A DNA stretch of 64,000 bases from Aurantiacibacter gangjinensis. Lineage in GTDB: Bacteria; Pseudomonadota; Alphaproteobacteria; Sphingomonadales; Sphingomonadaceae. The translations under genes and the position numbers were made by a program. Below, in pieces: positions 26,159 to 36,076 of this stretch (within the stretch, counting starts at the first letter, position 1; each line of letters starts with the position of its first letter). Below the pieces are notes generated by a model, which saw only the letters and a program-made list of their open reading frames with translations, was not told the origin of the DNA and made no database searches. The stretch is from positions 1,445,001 through 1,509,000 of the forward strand of contig NZ_CP018097.1 in assembly GCF_001886695.1 (NCBI RefSeq), written 5' to 3'.

Positions 26159-27303
26159 TGCGAAGCGGTCGGGCCGCTCTGCTGACGGGGCTGGCCGCCA
26201 TGCTTGGCGGCTGCGCCATCACCGGCAGCGTGCCCGACCTGCCGCGCAGCGATGTGCAGTGGGGCTGGTCCTCCGAAGAGCGCGAGCTGGCGCAGCATAG
26301 CTGGCTCTACGCCCAGCTTGCCAGCAACGCCTATGCCGACCCGCCGGAGGAGTACCTGCTGCCCGGCACTATCGTCGCGCGTGAAACCTATGGCAATGAC
26401 GGTATCGGCTATGCCTATGCCATTTTCGACCGGTTCGAGGATGACCGGCTGGCCGAAACCATCATCGCCTATCGCGGCACGGAGGCCCAGCGGCTGGACC
26501 TGCTGTGGGACGATGCCGTCAATGGCAACATCCTCGCCCGCCACGATATGCGCGGGCTGGAGACCGCGCGCGCCGTGGCAGCGCAGGTCGATGGGCGCGG
26601 GGCAGGCCGGCAGGTCATCACCGTCACCGGCCACTCTCTGGGCGGCGGCATCGCGCATTACGTGTCGCTGAGCCCAGTGGCCGAAAATGGCGGCAGCGTA
26701 ACCCGCTCGGTCGTCTTCAATAACGCGCCGCGCCGATCCGCTTATGACCGCGCAGGCAACCGCACAGCGATTATCGAGCGCGGCGACTTCCTGCGCTTCG
26801 GGCGCTATTTCGGGCGTGAGCCTGTCGAGATCTACCGCCCGATCGACTGCCGATCTGCGGAGGACCATTCGGTTCATCACCTGGCCGACTGCCTCACTTG
26901 GATCGCCGCTTTCGATGAGCCGGATGCGCTCGCCTCGCTCCAGCAGAACCCCGACATCCGCCGGCCCCCGGCGCAGAACGATCCGGCCGACCCGCGAGAG
27001 GGTGAAGCGGTGTCTCGCGCCCTGCCAATCAACCTCTACATCGCCGACATCGCCATGCGCCGCGCGGTCAACGATGCGGTACGCCAGTCGCGGCTGCTGC
27101 GCGCCGATTACGACCGGCAGGCGGGCCTGCACCTGTTTGTTTGGAAAGAGGCGGACCGGGTAGATGTCGTCCTGCAACGCAATGGCGTGTCGGTATTGCG
27201 CGAAGGGCTCGACTGCGCCGGTGTGCCGCTGCAAGAATGCGCGCGTGCTGTGGTCGATGTGGTCGAAGATGCGTTGCCTGCGCATCTGCGCGAAGCGATC
27301 TAG
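26158..27303 (+). CDS. Lipase class 3-like alpha/beta-hydrolase lipoprotein
   Basis: A lipoprotein signal (LGGC, Cys19) is followed by an alpha/beta hydrolase with the nucleophile elbow Gly-His-Ser160-Leu-Gly-Gly and the IIAYRGTEA oxyanion-type strand typical of lipase_3 proteins. 381 residues. It is predicted to be anchored in the envelope and to hydrolyse ester or acyl substrates; the real substrate is unknown. Coupled to the cyclophilin gene upstream. Confidence 0.8.
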   Translation: MRSGRAALLTGLAAMLGGCAITGSVPDLPRSDVQWGWSSEERELAQHSWLYAQLASNAYADPPEEYLLPGTIVARETYGNDGIGYAYAIFDRFEDDRLAETIIAYRGTEAQRLDLLWDDAVNGNILARHDMRGLETARAVAAQVDGRGAGRQVITVTGHSLGGGIAHYVSLSPVAENGGSVTRSVVFNNAPRRSAYDRAGNRTAIIERGDFLRFGRYFGREPVEIYRPIDCRSAEDHSVHHLADCLTWIAAFDEPDALASLQQNPDIRRPPAQNDPADPREGEAVSRALPINLYIADIAMRRAVNDAVRQSRLLRADYDRQAGLHLFVWKEADRVDVVLQRNGVSVLREGLDCAGVPLQECARAVVDVVEDALPAHLREAI

Positions 27304-28178
27304 AGGCCCGCTTTCACCAGCCAATCGTGGAAGATGCGCACCGGCCGAGCTTCCAGGTCCGCCGGGCGGCATACGAACCAGTAGGAATAGGGGCTTTCCA
27401 CGGCAACGTCGTAGAGCTTCGTCAGGCGCGGATCGTTGTTCCGCGCCAAATGGTCGTCATGCATCATGGCGATGCCCATGCCTTGCGCCGCGGCCTCGAG
27501 GATCAACTGTCCGGAATCGTAATGGTCGATGGCGGCAGGCTGCATCCGTTCAAGCCCCATCGCGCCTTTCCACGCATCGAAGCTGGCAACCATATCGGTG
27601 TGCAGCAGGAAGGTTTGCTTCGACAGCGCCTTCGCATCTGGCTTGTCGCCCAGCTCCTCCACCAGCTTGGTGCTGGCGATAGCGTGTACCGTATTATGAT
27701 CGAGCTGCACCGAATAGAGCGAGGGATCGGGCGTTTGCGTCAGCGTGATTGCAGCATCGAGCGTATCGCCCACGCGGTCGATCAGATGCGGGCCGGTATC
27801 GATATCGAGATGCAGGCGCGGATGGGTGGCGCGCAGTTCGCCCAGCCGCGGGAACAGGCGCTGCGTGCCGAATAACGGCATCACGCCAAGGCGCAGGCGC
27901 TGCACCTGCAGGTTCTCGCTTTCCGATTCGACCGCGGCCGCCAGCGATTCCAGATGCGGGGCGACAGCATCGTAGAAGTGTCGCCCTTCGTCGGTCAGCC
28001 GCATGGACTGGCCCGAGCGGGAGAAGAGCTTGCGGCCGGTGAAGTTTTCCAGATTGCTGATCCGCCGCGACAGGGCCGAGGGGCTGAGCCCCAGCTCATT
28101 GGCCGCCGCGCGCGCCGACCCTAATCGCACCACGCGGATAAAGGCTTCGAGAGCCCGTAGCGGAGGGAGGCGGCGCAT
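27300..28178 (-). CDS. LysR-family transcriptional regulator
   Basis: A 292-residue LTTR. The N-terminal helix-turn-helix reads LEAFIRVVRLGSARAAANEL then LSPSALSRRISNLE; the rest is a periplasmic-binding-like effector domain with a GcvA-type ending (YSYWFVCRPADLEARPVRIFHDW, in pieces). I chose ATG 28178; a longer frame to 28250 has no conservation. No divergent target gene is next to it: it stands between convergent and co-directional neighbours, so its target is unknown. Confidence 0.87.
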   Translation of the reverse strand: MRRLPPLRALEAFIRVVRLGSARAAANELGLSPSALSRRISNLENFTGRKLFSRSGQSMRLTDEGRHFYDAVAPHLESLAAAVESESENLQVQRLRLGVMPLFGTQRLFPRLGELRATHPRLHLDIDTGPHLIDRVGDTLDAAITLTQTPDPSLYSVQLDHNTVHAIASTKLVEELGDKPDAKALSKQTFLLHTDMVASFDAWKGAMGLERMQPAAIDHYDSGQLILEAAAQGMGIAMMHDDHLARNNDPRLTKLYDVAVESPYSYWFVCRPADLEARPVRIFHDWLVKAGL

Positions 28179-28277
28179 AGCCCTTTTGTCGAGACTATCG
28201 CTCCGACTGTCGAGAGCAAAACGGCAAGGCCCGCCATTTTTCTGCTGCAACGCAGCAAAGAAAGGCTTTTGCTTCGC

Positions 28278-29234
28278 CTACTCGCCTTCCGGAGCGTCCA
28301 CCTTTGCGGGACGGTGCAGGCGTAACCGCGTGACATGGGTCTCGTCGCCCGCCGTCACTTCGATCGTCCAGCCGCTGGGATGTGTCAGCACCGTCCCGGG
28401 CTGCGGAACCTCTTCGGCAAGCACAAACGCAAGACCGCCAAGCGTATCGACCGCTTCCTCGACCTCGGCCAAGTCGGGTGCGCCGACGATATCGGCGACA
28501 TCTTCCAGCTCGGCACGCGCATCGGCATCCCAAACGCCGTCATCGATGGGCACGATCAGCTGTTGCGGCGCCTCGTCATGCTCGTCCTCGATGTCGCCGA
28601 CGATTTCCTCTACCAGATCCTCGATGGTGATGATGCCATCCGTGCCGGAAAACTCGTCCACCACGATGGCGAGGTGAGTCCGGCGCGCGCGCATGTCGGC
28701 CAGCACATCCAGCGCGCCGCGCGCCTGCGGCACGTAGAGCGGCTGGCGCATCAGCACGGTCCAGTCGGCAGGCGGCGTCTTGCCGCCGGCGACATAGGCG
28801 AACACATCCTTGATATGCATCATGCCGATGACGTCATCCAGCTGGTCGCGATAGACGGGCATGCGCGAATGGCCGTTATCGGCGAACAGGGCGACCATGT
28901 CGTCCCACGGCATTTCGGCAGAAATGCCGATGATTTCGCTGCGCGGGATTGCCACGTCGTCGGCATCCTTCTCGCTGAAATGCAAGAGGTTGCGCAACAT
29001 GGTGAGCTCGGTGGATGACAGGTCGTTGCCGGTCGCATCGCTTGCATCGCCGTTCGACGATACATCCTCGTGCTCGTCGATCGCCTCTTCCAGCTGCGCG
29101 CGCAGCGAGGTGTCGGGCGTTTCCTCGAACAGGCCGCGGATCTTCGTCCAAAGTCCGCTGCCGCCGTTGTCCGAGGTGCTTCTACTCTCCGATTCTCCGG
29201 TGAGGGGATCGCCAGGTCTGTCTGTGTCGGGCAT
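28278..29234 (-). CDS. corC: CorC/HlyC-type CBS-domain protein
   Basis: A 318-residue protein with an acidic N-terminus, two CBS domains (AIPRSEIIGISAEMPWDDMVAL; VLMRQPLYVPQARGALDVLADM; both in part) and the CorC-HlyC C-terminal domain (ADIVGAPDLAEVEEAVDTLGG). It lies with ybeY and phoH in the same order as E. coli ybeZ-ybeY-ybeX (phoH-ybeY-corC). The E. coli homologue is tied to Mg/Co efflux and ribosome fitness. No DUF21 membrane domain is present. Confidence 0.87.
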   Translation of the reverse strand: MPDTDRPGDPLTGESESRSTSDNGGSGLWTKIRGLFEETPDTSLRAQLEEAIDEHEDVSSNGDASDATGNDLSSTELTMLRNLLHFSEKDADDVAIPRSEIIGISAEMPWDDMVALFADNGHSRMPVYRDQLDDVIGMMHIKDVFAYVAGGKTPPADWTVLMRQPLYVPQARGALDVLADMRARRTHLAIVVDEFSGTDGIITIEDLVEEIVGDIEDEHDEAPQQLIVPIDDGVWDADARAELEDVADIVGAPDLAEVEEAVDTLGGLAFVLAEEVPQPGTVLTHPSGWTIEVTAGDETHVTRLRLHRPAKVDAPEGE

Positions 29235-29254
29235 CGCCCTGCTCAATGCTCCAA

Positions 29255-29746
29255 TCAGCTTATCGTGCCGGTATATGGGTTGCCGATACCCAAATGTGCA
29301 AGCGCCTTCACTTCCAGCGCCTCCATTTTGTCGGCTTCCTCGTCCGAAATCTCGTGGTTGTGACCCGCCAGGTGCAGCAGGCCGTGGATGATGAGATGTG
29401 CGGTATGGTCTGCAACGGCGATCCCTTTCGCCTTCGCTTCCTGCGCGCATGTTTCATAGGCCAGGGCAATATCGCCAAGCATTTCCGGCGGCCCGTCATC
29501 GGGATCGAGATGCACCACATCTTCACGGGCGAGCATCGGAAAACTCAGCACATTGGTGGGCTTGTCGCGCTGGCGCCATTCGCGGTTGAGCTCATGCACC
29601 CGCGCGTCCGAGGTGAGAAGAATACTGGTTACGAAGCGCGGATTGGCAAGCTCGGGCGCGACCTCGCCAGCGGCGGCTGCGGCATGCTCGGCCAGCGCCT
29701 CCCAATCGCCTTCCGGCCAGTCCTCGATGTCGATTTCAAGCTGCAT
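29255..29746 (-). CDS. ybeY: Endoribonuclease / rRNA maturation factor YbeY
   Basis: At 163 residues it has the zinc motif HGLLHLAGHNHE (H-x3-H-x5-H) near the C-terminus and the upstream LNREWRQRDKPTNVLSFP block. It acts in 16S rRNA 3'-end maturation and ribosome quality control. I use ATG 29746; a TTG 18 bases upstream overlapping the phoH stop is an alternative. Confidence 0.94.
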   Translation of the reverse strand: MQLEIDIEDWPEGDWEALAEHAAAAAGEVAPELANPRFVTSILLTSDARVHELNREWRQRDKPTNVLSFPMLAREDVVHLDPDDGPPEMLGDIALAYETCAQEAKAKGIAVADHTAHLIIHGLLHLAGHNHEISDEEADKMEALEVKALAHLGIGNPYTGTIS

Positions 29747-29760
29747 GGGGCGGCGAGGTA

Positions 29761-30801
29761 TCAAGCATCCTCGCCTTCATACGCCTCCACGATCCGGCCC
29801 ACGATGGGGTGACGTACGACGTCCGCCCTGGTGAAGCGGGTGACGCCGATGCCTTCCACGCCTTCCAATCGGTCGACCGCATCGGCCAGCCCGCTCATGC
29901 GGTCGCCGCCCGGGATGTCGACCTGCTTCGGGTCGCCGCAAACGACCATGCGGCTGTTCTGGCCGAAGCGGGTGAGAAACATCTTCATCTGTTCGCGCGT
30001 GGTGTTCTGCGCCTCGTCGAGGATCACGAAGGCATCTGCCAGAGTGCGCCCGCGCATGAAGGCAATCGGCGCGATCTCGATCTCGCCGCTGGCGATGCGG
30101 CGGTCCACCTGCTCCGGCGGCATGCAATCGTACAGCGCATCGTAGAGCGGGCGTAGGTAAGGATCGACCTTTTCCTTCATGTCGCCGGGCAGGAAGCCCA
30201 GCTTCTCGCCTGCCTCGACGGCGGGTCGCGAGAGGATCAGGCGCTGCACGCTGCCGGTAATCAGCTGGCTGATCGCCTGCGCGACAGCGAGATAAGTCTT
30301 GCCGGTGCCCGCCGGACCGAGCGCAAAGATCACATCGCGGCTGGCCAGCTGGCGCATGTAATCGCCCTGTGTAGCGCTGCGCGGGGTGATTGTTTTCTTG
30401 CGCGTGCGGATCATGATCGGCGGCACTTTGGCATCGCCGGTGATGATCCCGTCCAGCGTCGGCTCGTTGGACATGGCAATCAGCGCCTCGATGGCGCCTG
30501 CATCCATCTCCTCGCCCGTCAGCAGCTTTTCATGCAATTTGAGGAGCACATCGCGCGCGCGGGCCACGTCGTCCTGCGGGCCTTCGATGGCGACGGTATC
30601 GCCGCGCGCCGCGATATAAACGCCCAGCCGGTTTTCGATCTGTACGAGATTGGCGTCGAATTCGCCGAACAGCGCACCGAGGGCAGCCTGATCGTCGAAA
30701 GTGACCTCTACCCGGGCGCGGCGCGAGGCATCGCGGCGTTCTTCGGGATGGGCGATCGTGGCGGCGTGGTTGCCGTCATCGCGATGGGGTTTACGAGCCA
30801 T
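29761..30801 (-). CDS. phoH: PhoH-family ATPase (YbeZ)
   Basis: 346 residues: an N-terminal KH-like region, then a P-loop ATPase with Walker A GPAGTGKT (162-169), Walker B VILDEAQNTT and motif VVCGDPKQVDIPGG. The family is an RNA-linked ATPase and its genes travel with ybeY. It is the first of the three-gene phoH-ybeY-corC unit. Confidence 0.95.
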   Translation of the reverse strand: MARKPHRDDGNHAATIAHPEERRDASRRARVEVTFDDQAALGALFGEFDANLVQIENRLGVYIAARGDTVAIEGPQDDVARARDVLLKLHEKLLTGEEMDAGAIEALIAMSNEPTLDGIITGDAKVPPIMIRTRKKTITPRSATQGDYMRQLASRDVIFALGPAGTGKTYLAVAQAISQLITGSVQRLILSRPAVEAGEKLGFLPGDMKEKVDPYLRPLYDALYDCMPPEQVDRRIASGEIEIAPIAFMRGRTLADAFVILDEAQNTTREQMKMFLTRFGQNSRMVVCGDPKQVDIPGGDRMSGLADAVDRLEGVEGIGVTRFTRADVVRHPIVGRIVEAYEGEDA

Positions 30802-30991
30802 GCGGGTTGTGGCGAGTCCTTTCCTCTAACACCCTGGAAGATAGGCGCAGAGCCCGCGAGGGCAAGCCGGGGAGGGAGTGATGATGGTGGAAAGTAGCAA
30901 GGATGTCACAATTGCAGTGCAACTGGCGGAAGGGATACTGTCACGCCGTTCCTCCTTCCGGTTTACCAAAAGGACATAAGCGGCGCCCCTC

Positions 30992-32335
30992 TTAAGCGTC
31001 GACTTTCTCCAAAACCCGCGCGCCAAGCGAGTTTGGCCCTGCCTCGGTCAGTTCGACCCGAACCATGTCGCCGATGGCGGCATCGCCGGTAAAATGCACC
31101 GATTGCAGCCATGGCGACTTGCCCAGCCACTGGCCTTCCAGCTTGCCTTTGCGCTCCACCAGAACGTCGCAGACCCTGCCGACGCTGGCGGCATTGAACG
31201 CGGCCTGATCGCGGTTGAGGCGGGCTTGGAGGCGTTGCAGGCGCTCGTCCATCACGTCGGGCGCGATCTGGTCAGCCATGGTGGCAGCGGGCGTGCCGGG
31301 GCGGGGCGAGTATTTGAAGCTGAACGCTGCCGCGTATCCCACGGCGTCGACCAGCGCCAAAGTTTCTTCGAATTCGGCTTCCGTCTCGCCGGGGAAGCCG
31401 ACGATGAAATCGCCGCTCAGCGCGATATCGGGGCGGGCGTCGCGGAAGCGGTCGAGCAGCTTGAGATAGCTATCGGCGGTGTGACTGCGGTTCATGGCTT
31501 TCAGCACCCTGTCGGAACCACTCTGCACCGGCAAATGCAGGTAAGGCATCAGCTTGTCGACCTCGCCATGCGCAGCGATCAGCCCGTCCGACATGTCGTT
31601 CGGATGGCTGGTCGTGTAGCGGATGCGCGCCAGATCGGGCAGTTTCGCAAGCTCGCGAACGAGCCCATCCAGCCCGACTTCGCGGCCCTTGTCATCTTCG
31701 CCGCTCCATGCGTTCACATTCTGGCCCAGCAAGGTGATCTCGCGCGCACCGGCATCGACCAGTTTCGCCGCTTCATCCACCAGGTCGCTGTAAGGCCGCG
31801 ATATTTCCGCGCCGCGCGTATAGGGCACTACGCAATAGGTGCAGAACTTGTCGCACCCTTCCTGCACAGTGAGGAAAGCGGTGGGGGCCACCTTGCGCCG
31901 CTTCGGCAGTGCTGCGAATTTCGCATCCTCCGGCATATCCGTATCGGTGGACCGTTCGCCCTTTACCGCACGCTCCAGCATGTCGGGCAGGCGATGATAG
32001 GCCTGCGGACCGACCACCATGCCGACGGCAGGCGCGCGCTTCATGATTTCCTCGCCCTCGGCCTGCGCCACGCAGCCCGCGACCGCGATCATCGGCTTCT
32101 TGCGAGCGAGCCGACCGGCTTTTTCCACCCGGCCGATATCGGAATAGACCTTCTCGGTCGCTTTCTCGCGGATGTGGCAGGTGTTGAGCACCACGAGGTC
32201 AGCATCCTCGCCCTCGGACGCAGGCGCGATGCCTCGGGCTTCCAGCAATTCGCCCATGCGGTCGCCATCATAGACGTTCATCTGGCAGCCGAAGCTCTTG
32301 ACTCTGTAGGTCTTGGGGGATTTCGTCGGTTTCAT
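30992..32335 (-). CDS. miaB: tRNA-2-methylthio-N6-dimethylallyladenosine synthase MiaB
   Basis: 447 residues with the auxiliary cluster cysteines Cys17, Cys53, Cys88 and the radical-SAM motif Cys161-x3-Cys165-x2-Cys168 (CDKFCTYC). SAM-binding motifs GQNVNAW and [16 protein letters not shown] and a C-terminal TRAM domain follow. It methylthiolates A37 in tRNAs reading UNN codons. ATG 32335 chosen; a longer frame to 32374 begins in the intergenic space. Confidence 0.96.
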   Translation of the reverse strand: MKPTKSPKTYRVKSFGCQMNVYDGDRMGELLEARGIAPASEGEDADLVVLNTCHIREKATEKVYSDIGRVEKAGRLARKKPMIAVAGCVAQAEGEEIMKRAPAVGMVVGPQAYHRLPDMLERAVKGERSTDTDMPEDAKFAALPKRRKVAPTAFLTVQEGCDKFCTYCVVPYTRGAEISRPYSDLVDEAAKLVDAGAREITLLGQNVNAWSGEDDKGREVGLDGLVRELAKLPDLARIRYTTSHPNDMSDGLIAAHGEVDKLMPYLHLPVQSGSDRVLKAMNRSHTADSYLKLLDRFRDARPDIALSGDFIVGFPGETEAEFEETLALVDAVGYAAAFSFKYSPRPGTPAATMADQIAPDVMDERLQRLQARLNRDQAAFNAASVGRVCDVLVERKGKLEGQWLGKSPWLQSVHFTGDAAIGDMVRVELTEAGPNSLGARVLEKVDA

Positions 32336-32378
32336 GATACCTGCGCCCTTAGGCGAAAGAGCCGCGCGGTTCAACGCG

Positions 32379-33152
32379 CTATGATCTGCTCACCACCCCG
32401 CCAACCGCCTCGCTTGCAGCCGCCGTAATCGTCTTGCGGTTCGCCAGATCGTCGCCAGCGATGGGCGGCAGGAAATGCACGTCCAGCCGGATCGGACGAA
32501 GGCGCGCAAGGATGCGTTTGAAATTATCGAGGCCCGGCTCCTCGCCCACCCAGCTCACCTCGGGCGCATCTTCGTAAAGCAGCGCCACGGGCTGCACGAC
32601 CGCGCCTTCGGGCAGCGGCTCCAGCGCGCCCAGCAGGCTCGACTTGAAAGGGATGATACCGGTGCCATCACTCGTCGTGCCTTCGGGGAAGAGCGTCAGC
32701 GTCTTGCCGTGCGACAATGCGTCGCGGATTTCTTCCTTCTGGTTGCCGACATCGGAGCGGCGGTGGCGCGCGACGAAGATGGTGTCATTCATCTCGCACA
32801 GCCATTTGAGGAAGCCAAACTGCGCCAAGCCGTCATGCGCGACGAAGGCGCTGTTGGCCGCCTGCGAGAGGGCGAGAATGTCCAGCCAGCTGACATGGTT
32901 GGCCAGCAAAAGCGCACCCGGCACGCGCTTGCCGCGGCGGCGCACTTGCAGGCCGCTGACTACACCCACGCCGGTCAGGAACACGCGCGGCCACGTGCGG
33001 CCGAGGCCGAGCAGTCGCCACAGATAATGTAGCGGCACACAGAAAATCAGGAGAGCGAGCATCAGGAGCACGCGAAGAATGATGAGCGGCCACCCCCACC
33101 AGGGAACCGTCCGATGCCCAGCCGCGTCCTGCTCCGTCGCAGGCTCTGCCAT
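32379..33152 (-). CDS. plsC: 1-acyl-sn-glycerol-3-phosphate acyltransferase
   Basis: A PlsC-type acyltransferase of 257 residues with an N-terminal membrane helix and the catalytic motif His86-x4-Asp91 (NHVSWLD) plus FPEGTT (155-160). It makes phosphatidic acid from lysophosphatidic acid at the inner membrane. It follows fur by two bases and precedes miaB by ~40, so the three may be co-transcribed. Confidence 0.9.
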   Translation of the reverse strand: MAEPATEQDAAGHRTVPWWGWPLIILRVLLMLALLIFCVPLHYLWRLLGLGRTWPRVFLTGVGVVSGLQVRRRGKRVPGALLLANHVSWLDILALSQAANSAFVAHDGLAQFGFLKWLCEMNDTIFVARHRRSDVGNQKEEIRDALSHGKTLTLFPEGTTSDGTGIIPFKSSLLGALEPLPEGAVVQPVALLYEDAPEVSWVGEEPGLDNFKRILARLRPIRLDVHFLPPIAGDDLANRKTITAAASEAVGGVVSRS

Positions 33153-33154
33153 GG

Positions 33155-33583
33155 TCAGTTTTTCTCGTCGCGGTCCAAACGCACGGCGTATAGTTCCATG
33201 CGGTGGTCGACGAGGCGGTAGCCCAGTTTCTCGGCAATCTGCTTTTGCAGCGCTTCCAGTTCTGGATCGACGAATTCGACGACCTTGCCTGTTTCCACAT
33301 CGATCAGGTGATCGTGATGCGCTTCGGGCGCGGCTTCGTAACGCGCGCGGCCATCGCCGAAATCGTGGCGGTCGAGAATGCCTGCCTCTTCGAACAACCG
33401 CACGGTGCGATAGACGGTCGCAATCGAAATCTTCGGATCGACCGCAGAGGCACGTTCATGCAGTTTCTCGACATCGGGATGGTCGGTGCTTTCCGACAAC
33501 ACTTTCGCGATGATGCGGCGCTGGTCGGTAATGCGCAGGCCGCGCTCGGCGCACAGGGCTTCAAGATCGATGGGCTGGTGCAA
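33155..33583 (-). CDS. fur: Ferric uptake regulator family protein (Fur)
   Basis: A 142-residue Fur protein: winged helix with RITDQRRIIAKVL and SIATVYRTVRLFEEAG, then the dimer/metal site His89-His90-Asp91-His92 (HHDHLID) and EFVDPELEALQ. It has no C-terminal CxxC pairs, so no structural Cys4 zinc site, as in many alphaproteobacterial Fur/Mur/Irr proteins. Whether it senses Fe or Mn cannot be told. Confidence 0.9.
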   Translation of the reverse strand: MHQPIDLEALCAERGLRITDQRRIIAKVLSESTDHPDVEKLHERASAVDPKISIATVYRTVRLFEEAGILDRHDFGDGRARYEAAPEAHHDHLIDVETGKVVEFVDPELEALQKQIAEKLGYRLVDHRMELYAVRLDRDEKN

Positions 33584-33601
33584 GGCTCTTCCCGGTACCG
33601 C

Positions 33602-33644
33602 AAAAAAAGAAAACGCCCCGCAGCCTTAGGGCCAAGGGGCGTTT
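33602..33644 (-). terminator. Rho-independent terminator of mucR
   Basis: Stem AAACGCCCC/GGGGCGTTT (33611-33619 and 33636-33644) followed on the minus strand by TTTTCTTTTTTT. It separates mucR from fur. Confidence 0.85.
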
Positions 33645-33676
33645 CACTCAAGCACGGCAAAAATGCCGGTGCCGGT

Positions 33677-34120
33677 TTACTTTTTCTTTCGCGTGCCTTT
33701 GCGTGCAACCTTCTGGCCCGGCTTGCGACCAAGGCCGATATCCTTGGCGAGCGTGCGGCGCTGTTCCGAATAGTTGGGCGCGACCATCGGGTAATCGGCG
33801 GGCAGGCCCCAGCGTTCGCGATATTCGTCGGGCGTCATGTCATAGGCGGTCTTCAGGTGCCGCTTGAGCATCTTGAACTTCTTGCCGTCTTCGAGGCAGA
33901 CGATGTGGTCTTTCTTGACCGAGGAGCGGATCGGCACGGCCGGTTCGGGACGCTCTTCTTCTTTGACCGTTTCGCCGAGCCCGGACAGCGCGCCGTATAC
34001 TTTCTCGATCAGTGACGGCACTGCATCGACTTCGACATTGTTGTTGGCGACATGCGCAGTCACGATGTCGGCGGTGAGGGTAATCAGCATCTCGTTCGTG
34101 CCGTTATCGCTCGTATCCAT
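33677..34120 (-). CDS. MucR/Ros-family transcriptional regulator
   Basis: 147 residues; the conserved block KKDHIVCLEDGKKFKMLKRH followed by LKTAYDMTPDEYRERWGLP and YPMVAPNYSEQRRTLAKDIGLG is the MucR signature. Only one Cys (75) and one nearby His (88) remain of the Ros Cys2His2 zinc finger, as in many family members that fold without full zinc ligation. MucR regulators silence AT-rich genes and control surface polysaccharide and cell-cycle genes. It ends at a strong terminator and has an AT-rich upstream region consistent with autoregulation. Confidence 0.92.
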   Translation of the reverse strand: MDTSDNGTNEMLITLTADIVTAHVANNNVEVDAVPSLIEKVYGALSGLGETVKEEERPEPAVPIRSSVKKDHIVCLEDGKKFKMLKRHLKTAYDMTPDEYRERWGLPADYPMVAPNYSEQRRTLAKDIGLGRKPGQKVARKGTRKKK

Positions 34121-34304
34121 TGTAAAAACCTTTGTATTGCGAACCGTAAATAGTCGCTCTCTTCAAGAAGCGATCTCTCCGGCCATGGCGCAGCGTAGCC
34201 GCATTGACAAGCGGCATAGCAAGTAAAAGTCCGTATGACCCGATATGATACTTGATCGCGCCGCAAATTGCGGGCGTCTCGTCGCATCGCCCGGCTGGCG
34301 GATG

Positions 34305-34763
34305 TCAGTCGATGGACCGGGCGAAAGTAATCGCGTCCAGCGGCCCGCCGACAGCGCCGCGATAATAACCCTTGCGATGGCCGATCTTTTGAAAGCCGAA
34401 GCGGCGATAAAGATGTTCCGCCGGATTGCCGTCGCGCATTTCTAGAAAGAGGTGCCGGACGTCGCGCATTTTTGCCCGCGCAATCACCTCTTCCAGCAAT
34501 CGCTGCGCAATGCCGGTGCCGCGAGAGGCGGGGCGCACGGCGATCAGCAGGATCTCTTCCTCGTCGGCGGCCTGCCGGGTGAGCGCGAAACCGGTGACGG
34601 TATCGATATCGACATTGTCGACACCGTGCCTATCCGCGAGAACGAAATGCACGCCCGGCATGACCAGCGAATCCGCCACCTGCTTGCGCGTCCACGCTTC
34701 GCCAAAACGGCTGTCGAACGCCTCGCCCATCACGAGCATGATCGCATCGAGCGCGTCGGTCAT
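34305..34763 (-). CDS. rimI: Ribosomal protein/tRNA-modification-linked N-acetyltransferase RimI
   Basis: A 152-residue GNAT protein with the acetyl-CoA loop IAVRPASRGTGIAQRLLEE and the end motif YRRFGFQKIGHRKGYYRG typical of RimI. The start overlaps the stop of tsaB by four bases, the common tsaB-rimI pair. RimI acetylates the N-terminal Ala of ribosomal protein S18. Confidence 0.87.
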   Translation of the reverse strand: MTDALDAIMLVMGEAFDSRFGEAWTRKQVADSLVMPGVHFVLADRHGVDNVDIDTVTGFALTRQAADEEEILLIAVRPASRGTGIAQRLLEEVIARAKMRDVRHLFLEMRDGNPAEHLYRRFGFQKIGHRKGYYRGAVGGPLDAITFARSID

Positions 34764-35392
34764 GCGCGCGGCGCTTGCGGCTTGGCGTCGGGCGCGCGGC
34801 CATAAATCGGGGAAAGATCGGTAATGAGCCGGGTTTCGTGCAGGAGGTTCGCGAAATTCGCATCCGGCAGCAATTCGAGGGCAAGGCGATCGTCACCGAG
34901 AAGCGCTGCCAGTTCCTTGGCGCGGTTGCCCGCGATAACGTCGTGTCGCGCGGGCTTCGCAGCATCCTCCGGCGAAAGCGATTGCACGGCATCCTCTGCC
35001 TGCCCGTCGGCATCGAAATTCTGCATGAAATACTCGCCGTGCCCGCCGTTCATGCATACGGTAATGGCACGCGGCGTGTGTTGACGACTGCGCGCGCAGA
35101 CGAGTTCCAGCGTGGGATAACCCAGCACTTCCGCGCCCCAGGCAAGACCTAGCGCGCGCGCTGCCGCGATGCCGATCCGCACGCCGGTAAAGCTGCCGGG
35201 GCCTAGCGATACGAGAATGCGGTCTGCGCGGCCCCTATCCGGCAATTCGGCGATCATCGGCACCAACCGCTCGGCATGGCCGCGGCCCAGCACCTCGCAA
35301 AACCCATCCACCAGCGCACCGTCCTCGAACAGCGCGGCAGAGCACGCTTCGGTCGCGCATTCGATGGCGAGAGTGCGGAGCGGGGTCGGCAT
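34760..35392 (-). CDS. tsaB: tRNA threonylcarbamoyladenosine biosynthesis protein TsaB
   Basis: 210 residues; the ASKHA-type N-terminus LAIECATEACSAAL and the SLGPGSFTGVRIGIAAARAL block identify TsaB/YeaZ, the partner of TsaD in t6A37 synthesis on ANN-decoding tRNAs. Overlaps rimI. tsaD and tsaE are not in the window. Confidence 0.93.
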   Translation of the reverse strand: MPTPLRTLAIECATEACSAALFEDGALVDGFCEVLGRGHAERLVPMIAELPDRGRADRILVSLGPGSFTGVRIGIAAARALGLAWGAEVLGYPTLELVCARSRQHTPRAITVCMNGGHGEYFMQNFDADGQAEDAVQSLSPEDAAKPARHDVIAGNRAKELAALLGDDRLALELLPDANFANLLHETRLITDLSPIYGRAPDAKPQAPRA

Positions 35393-35425
35393 GGGACCGG
35401 CCTGTAAGGCCAGTCCCTGCTGCGA

Positions 35426-36019
35426 TCAAACCACTTTGTTGAAGGTGTCGAATTCGGGCCGCGGGCTGCGCTCGAAGATCGTCGTGCGGTCGCCGTGGCC
35501 GATGGAGCACAGCCAGTCGGCGCGGTATTTCGGCTGGTCGGAGAAGAAGGCTTGCGTTGTCTTGTCCTGGTCGAAGCCGGACATGGGCGCGCAATCGAGG
35601 CCCAGTGCGCGCGCGGCAATCATCAGATACGCGCCCTGCAATGCGGAATTGCGAAACGCGCTTTCTTTGCGGCCTTCCTCGTCGCCTTCGAACCAGCTTT
35701 TCGCATCGGTATGCGGAAACAGCCAAGGCAGCTGCTCATGGAAATCGATATCGTAGCCGATGATGACGGTGACGGGCGCGCCGAGGATCTTGTCCTTGTT
35801 CCCTTCATCCGCGCAATCGGCCAGCTTCTGCTTCGCCTCGTCCGAACGCACCCAGACAAAGCGCCCTGGCTGCTGGTTGGCGCTGGTCGGGCCCATTTTC
35901 AGCAATTCGTAGATCTGGTGGATTTCTTCGTCCGACACACCCTTGTCGTGCCAGCCATTATAGGTGCGCGCCTCGCGGAAAATCAGGTCGAGCGCGGAAT
36001 CGGAAAGCGTATCGGTCAT
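35426..36019 (-). CDS. Nitroreductase-family malonic semialdehyde reductase (RutE-like)
   Basis: A 197-residue FMN nitroreductase of the RutE/HadB subgroup: FREARTYNGWHDKGVSDEEI, GPTSANQQPGRFVWV (flavin-binding) and LGLDCAPMSGFD. RutE reduces malonic semialdehyde in pyrimidine degradation, but no other rut genes are here; the group also includes general oxidoreductases, so the physiological substrate is unknown. Confidence 0.82.
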   Translation of the reverse strand: MTDTLSDSALDLIFREARTYNGWHDKGVSDEEIHQIYELLKMGPTSANQQPGRFVWVRSDEAKQKLADCADEGNKDKILGAPVTVIIGYDIDFHEQLPWLFPHTDAKSWFEGDEEGRKESAFRNSALQGAYLMIAARALGLDCAPMSGFDQDKTTQAFFSDQPKYRADWLCSIGHGDRTTIFERSPRPEFDTFNKVV

Positions 36020-36076
36020 GCGGGTGGAATCTCCTGTTGGTATTCGGGAGACTCTACGCAGGACCGGCCAATTCGT

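Noticed and set aside
30826-31026. 66-codon minus-strand frame between phoH and miaB
   Set aside because: No ribosome site or recognisable pattern, and it overlaps the miaB 3' end.
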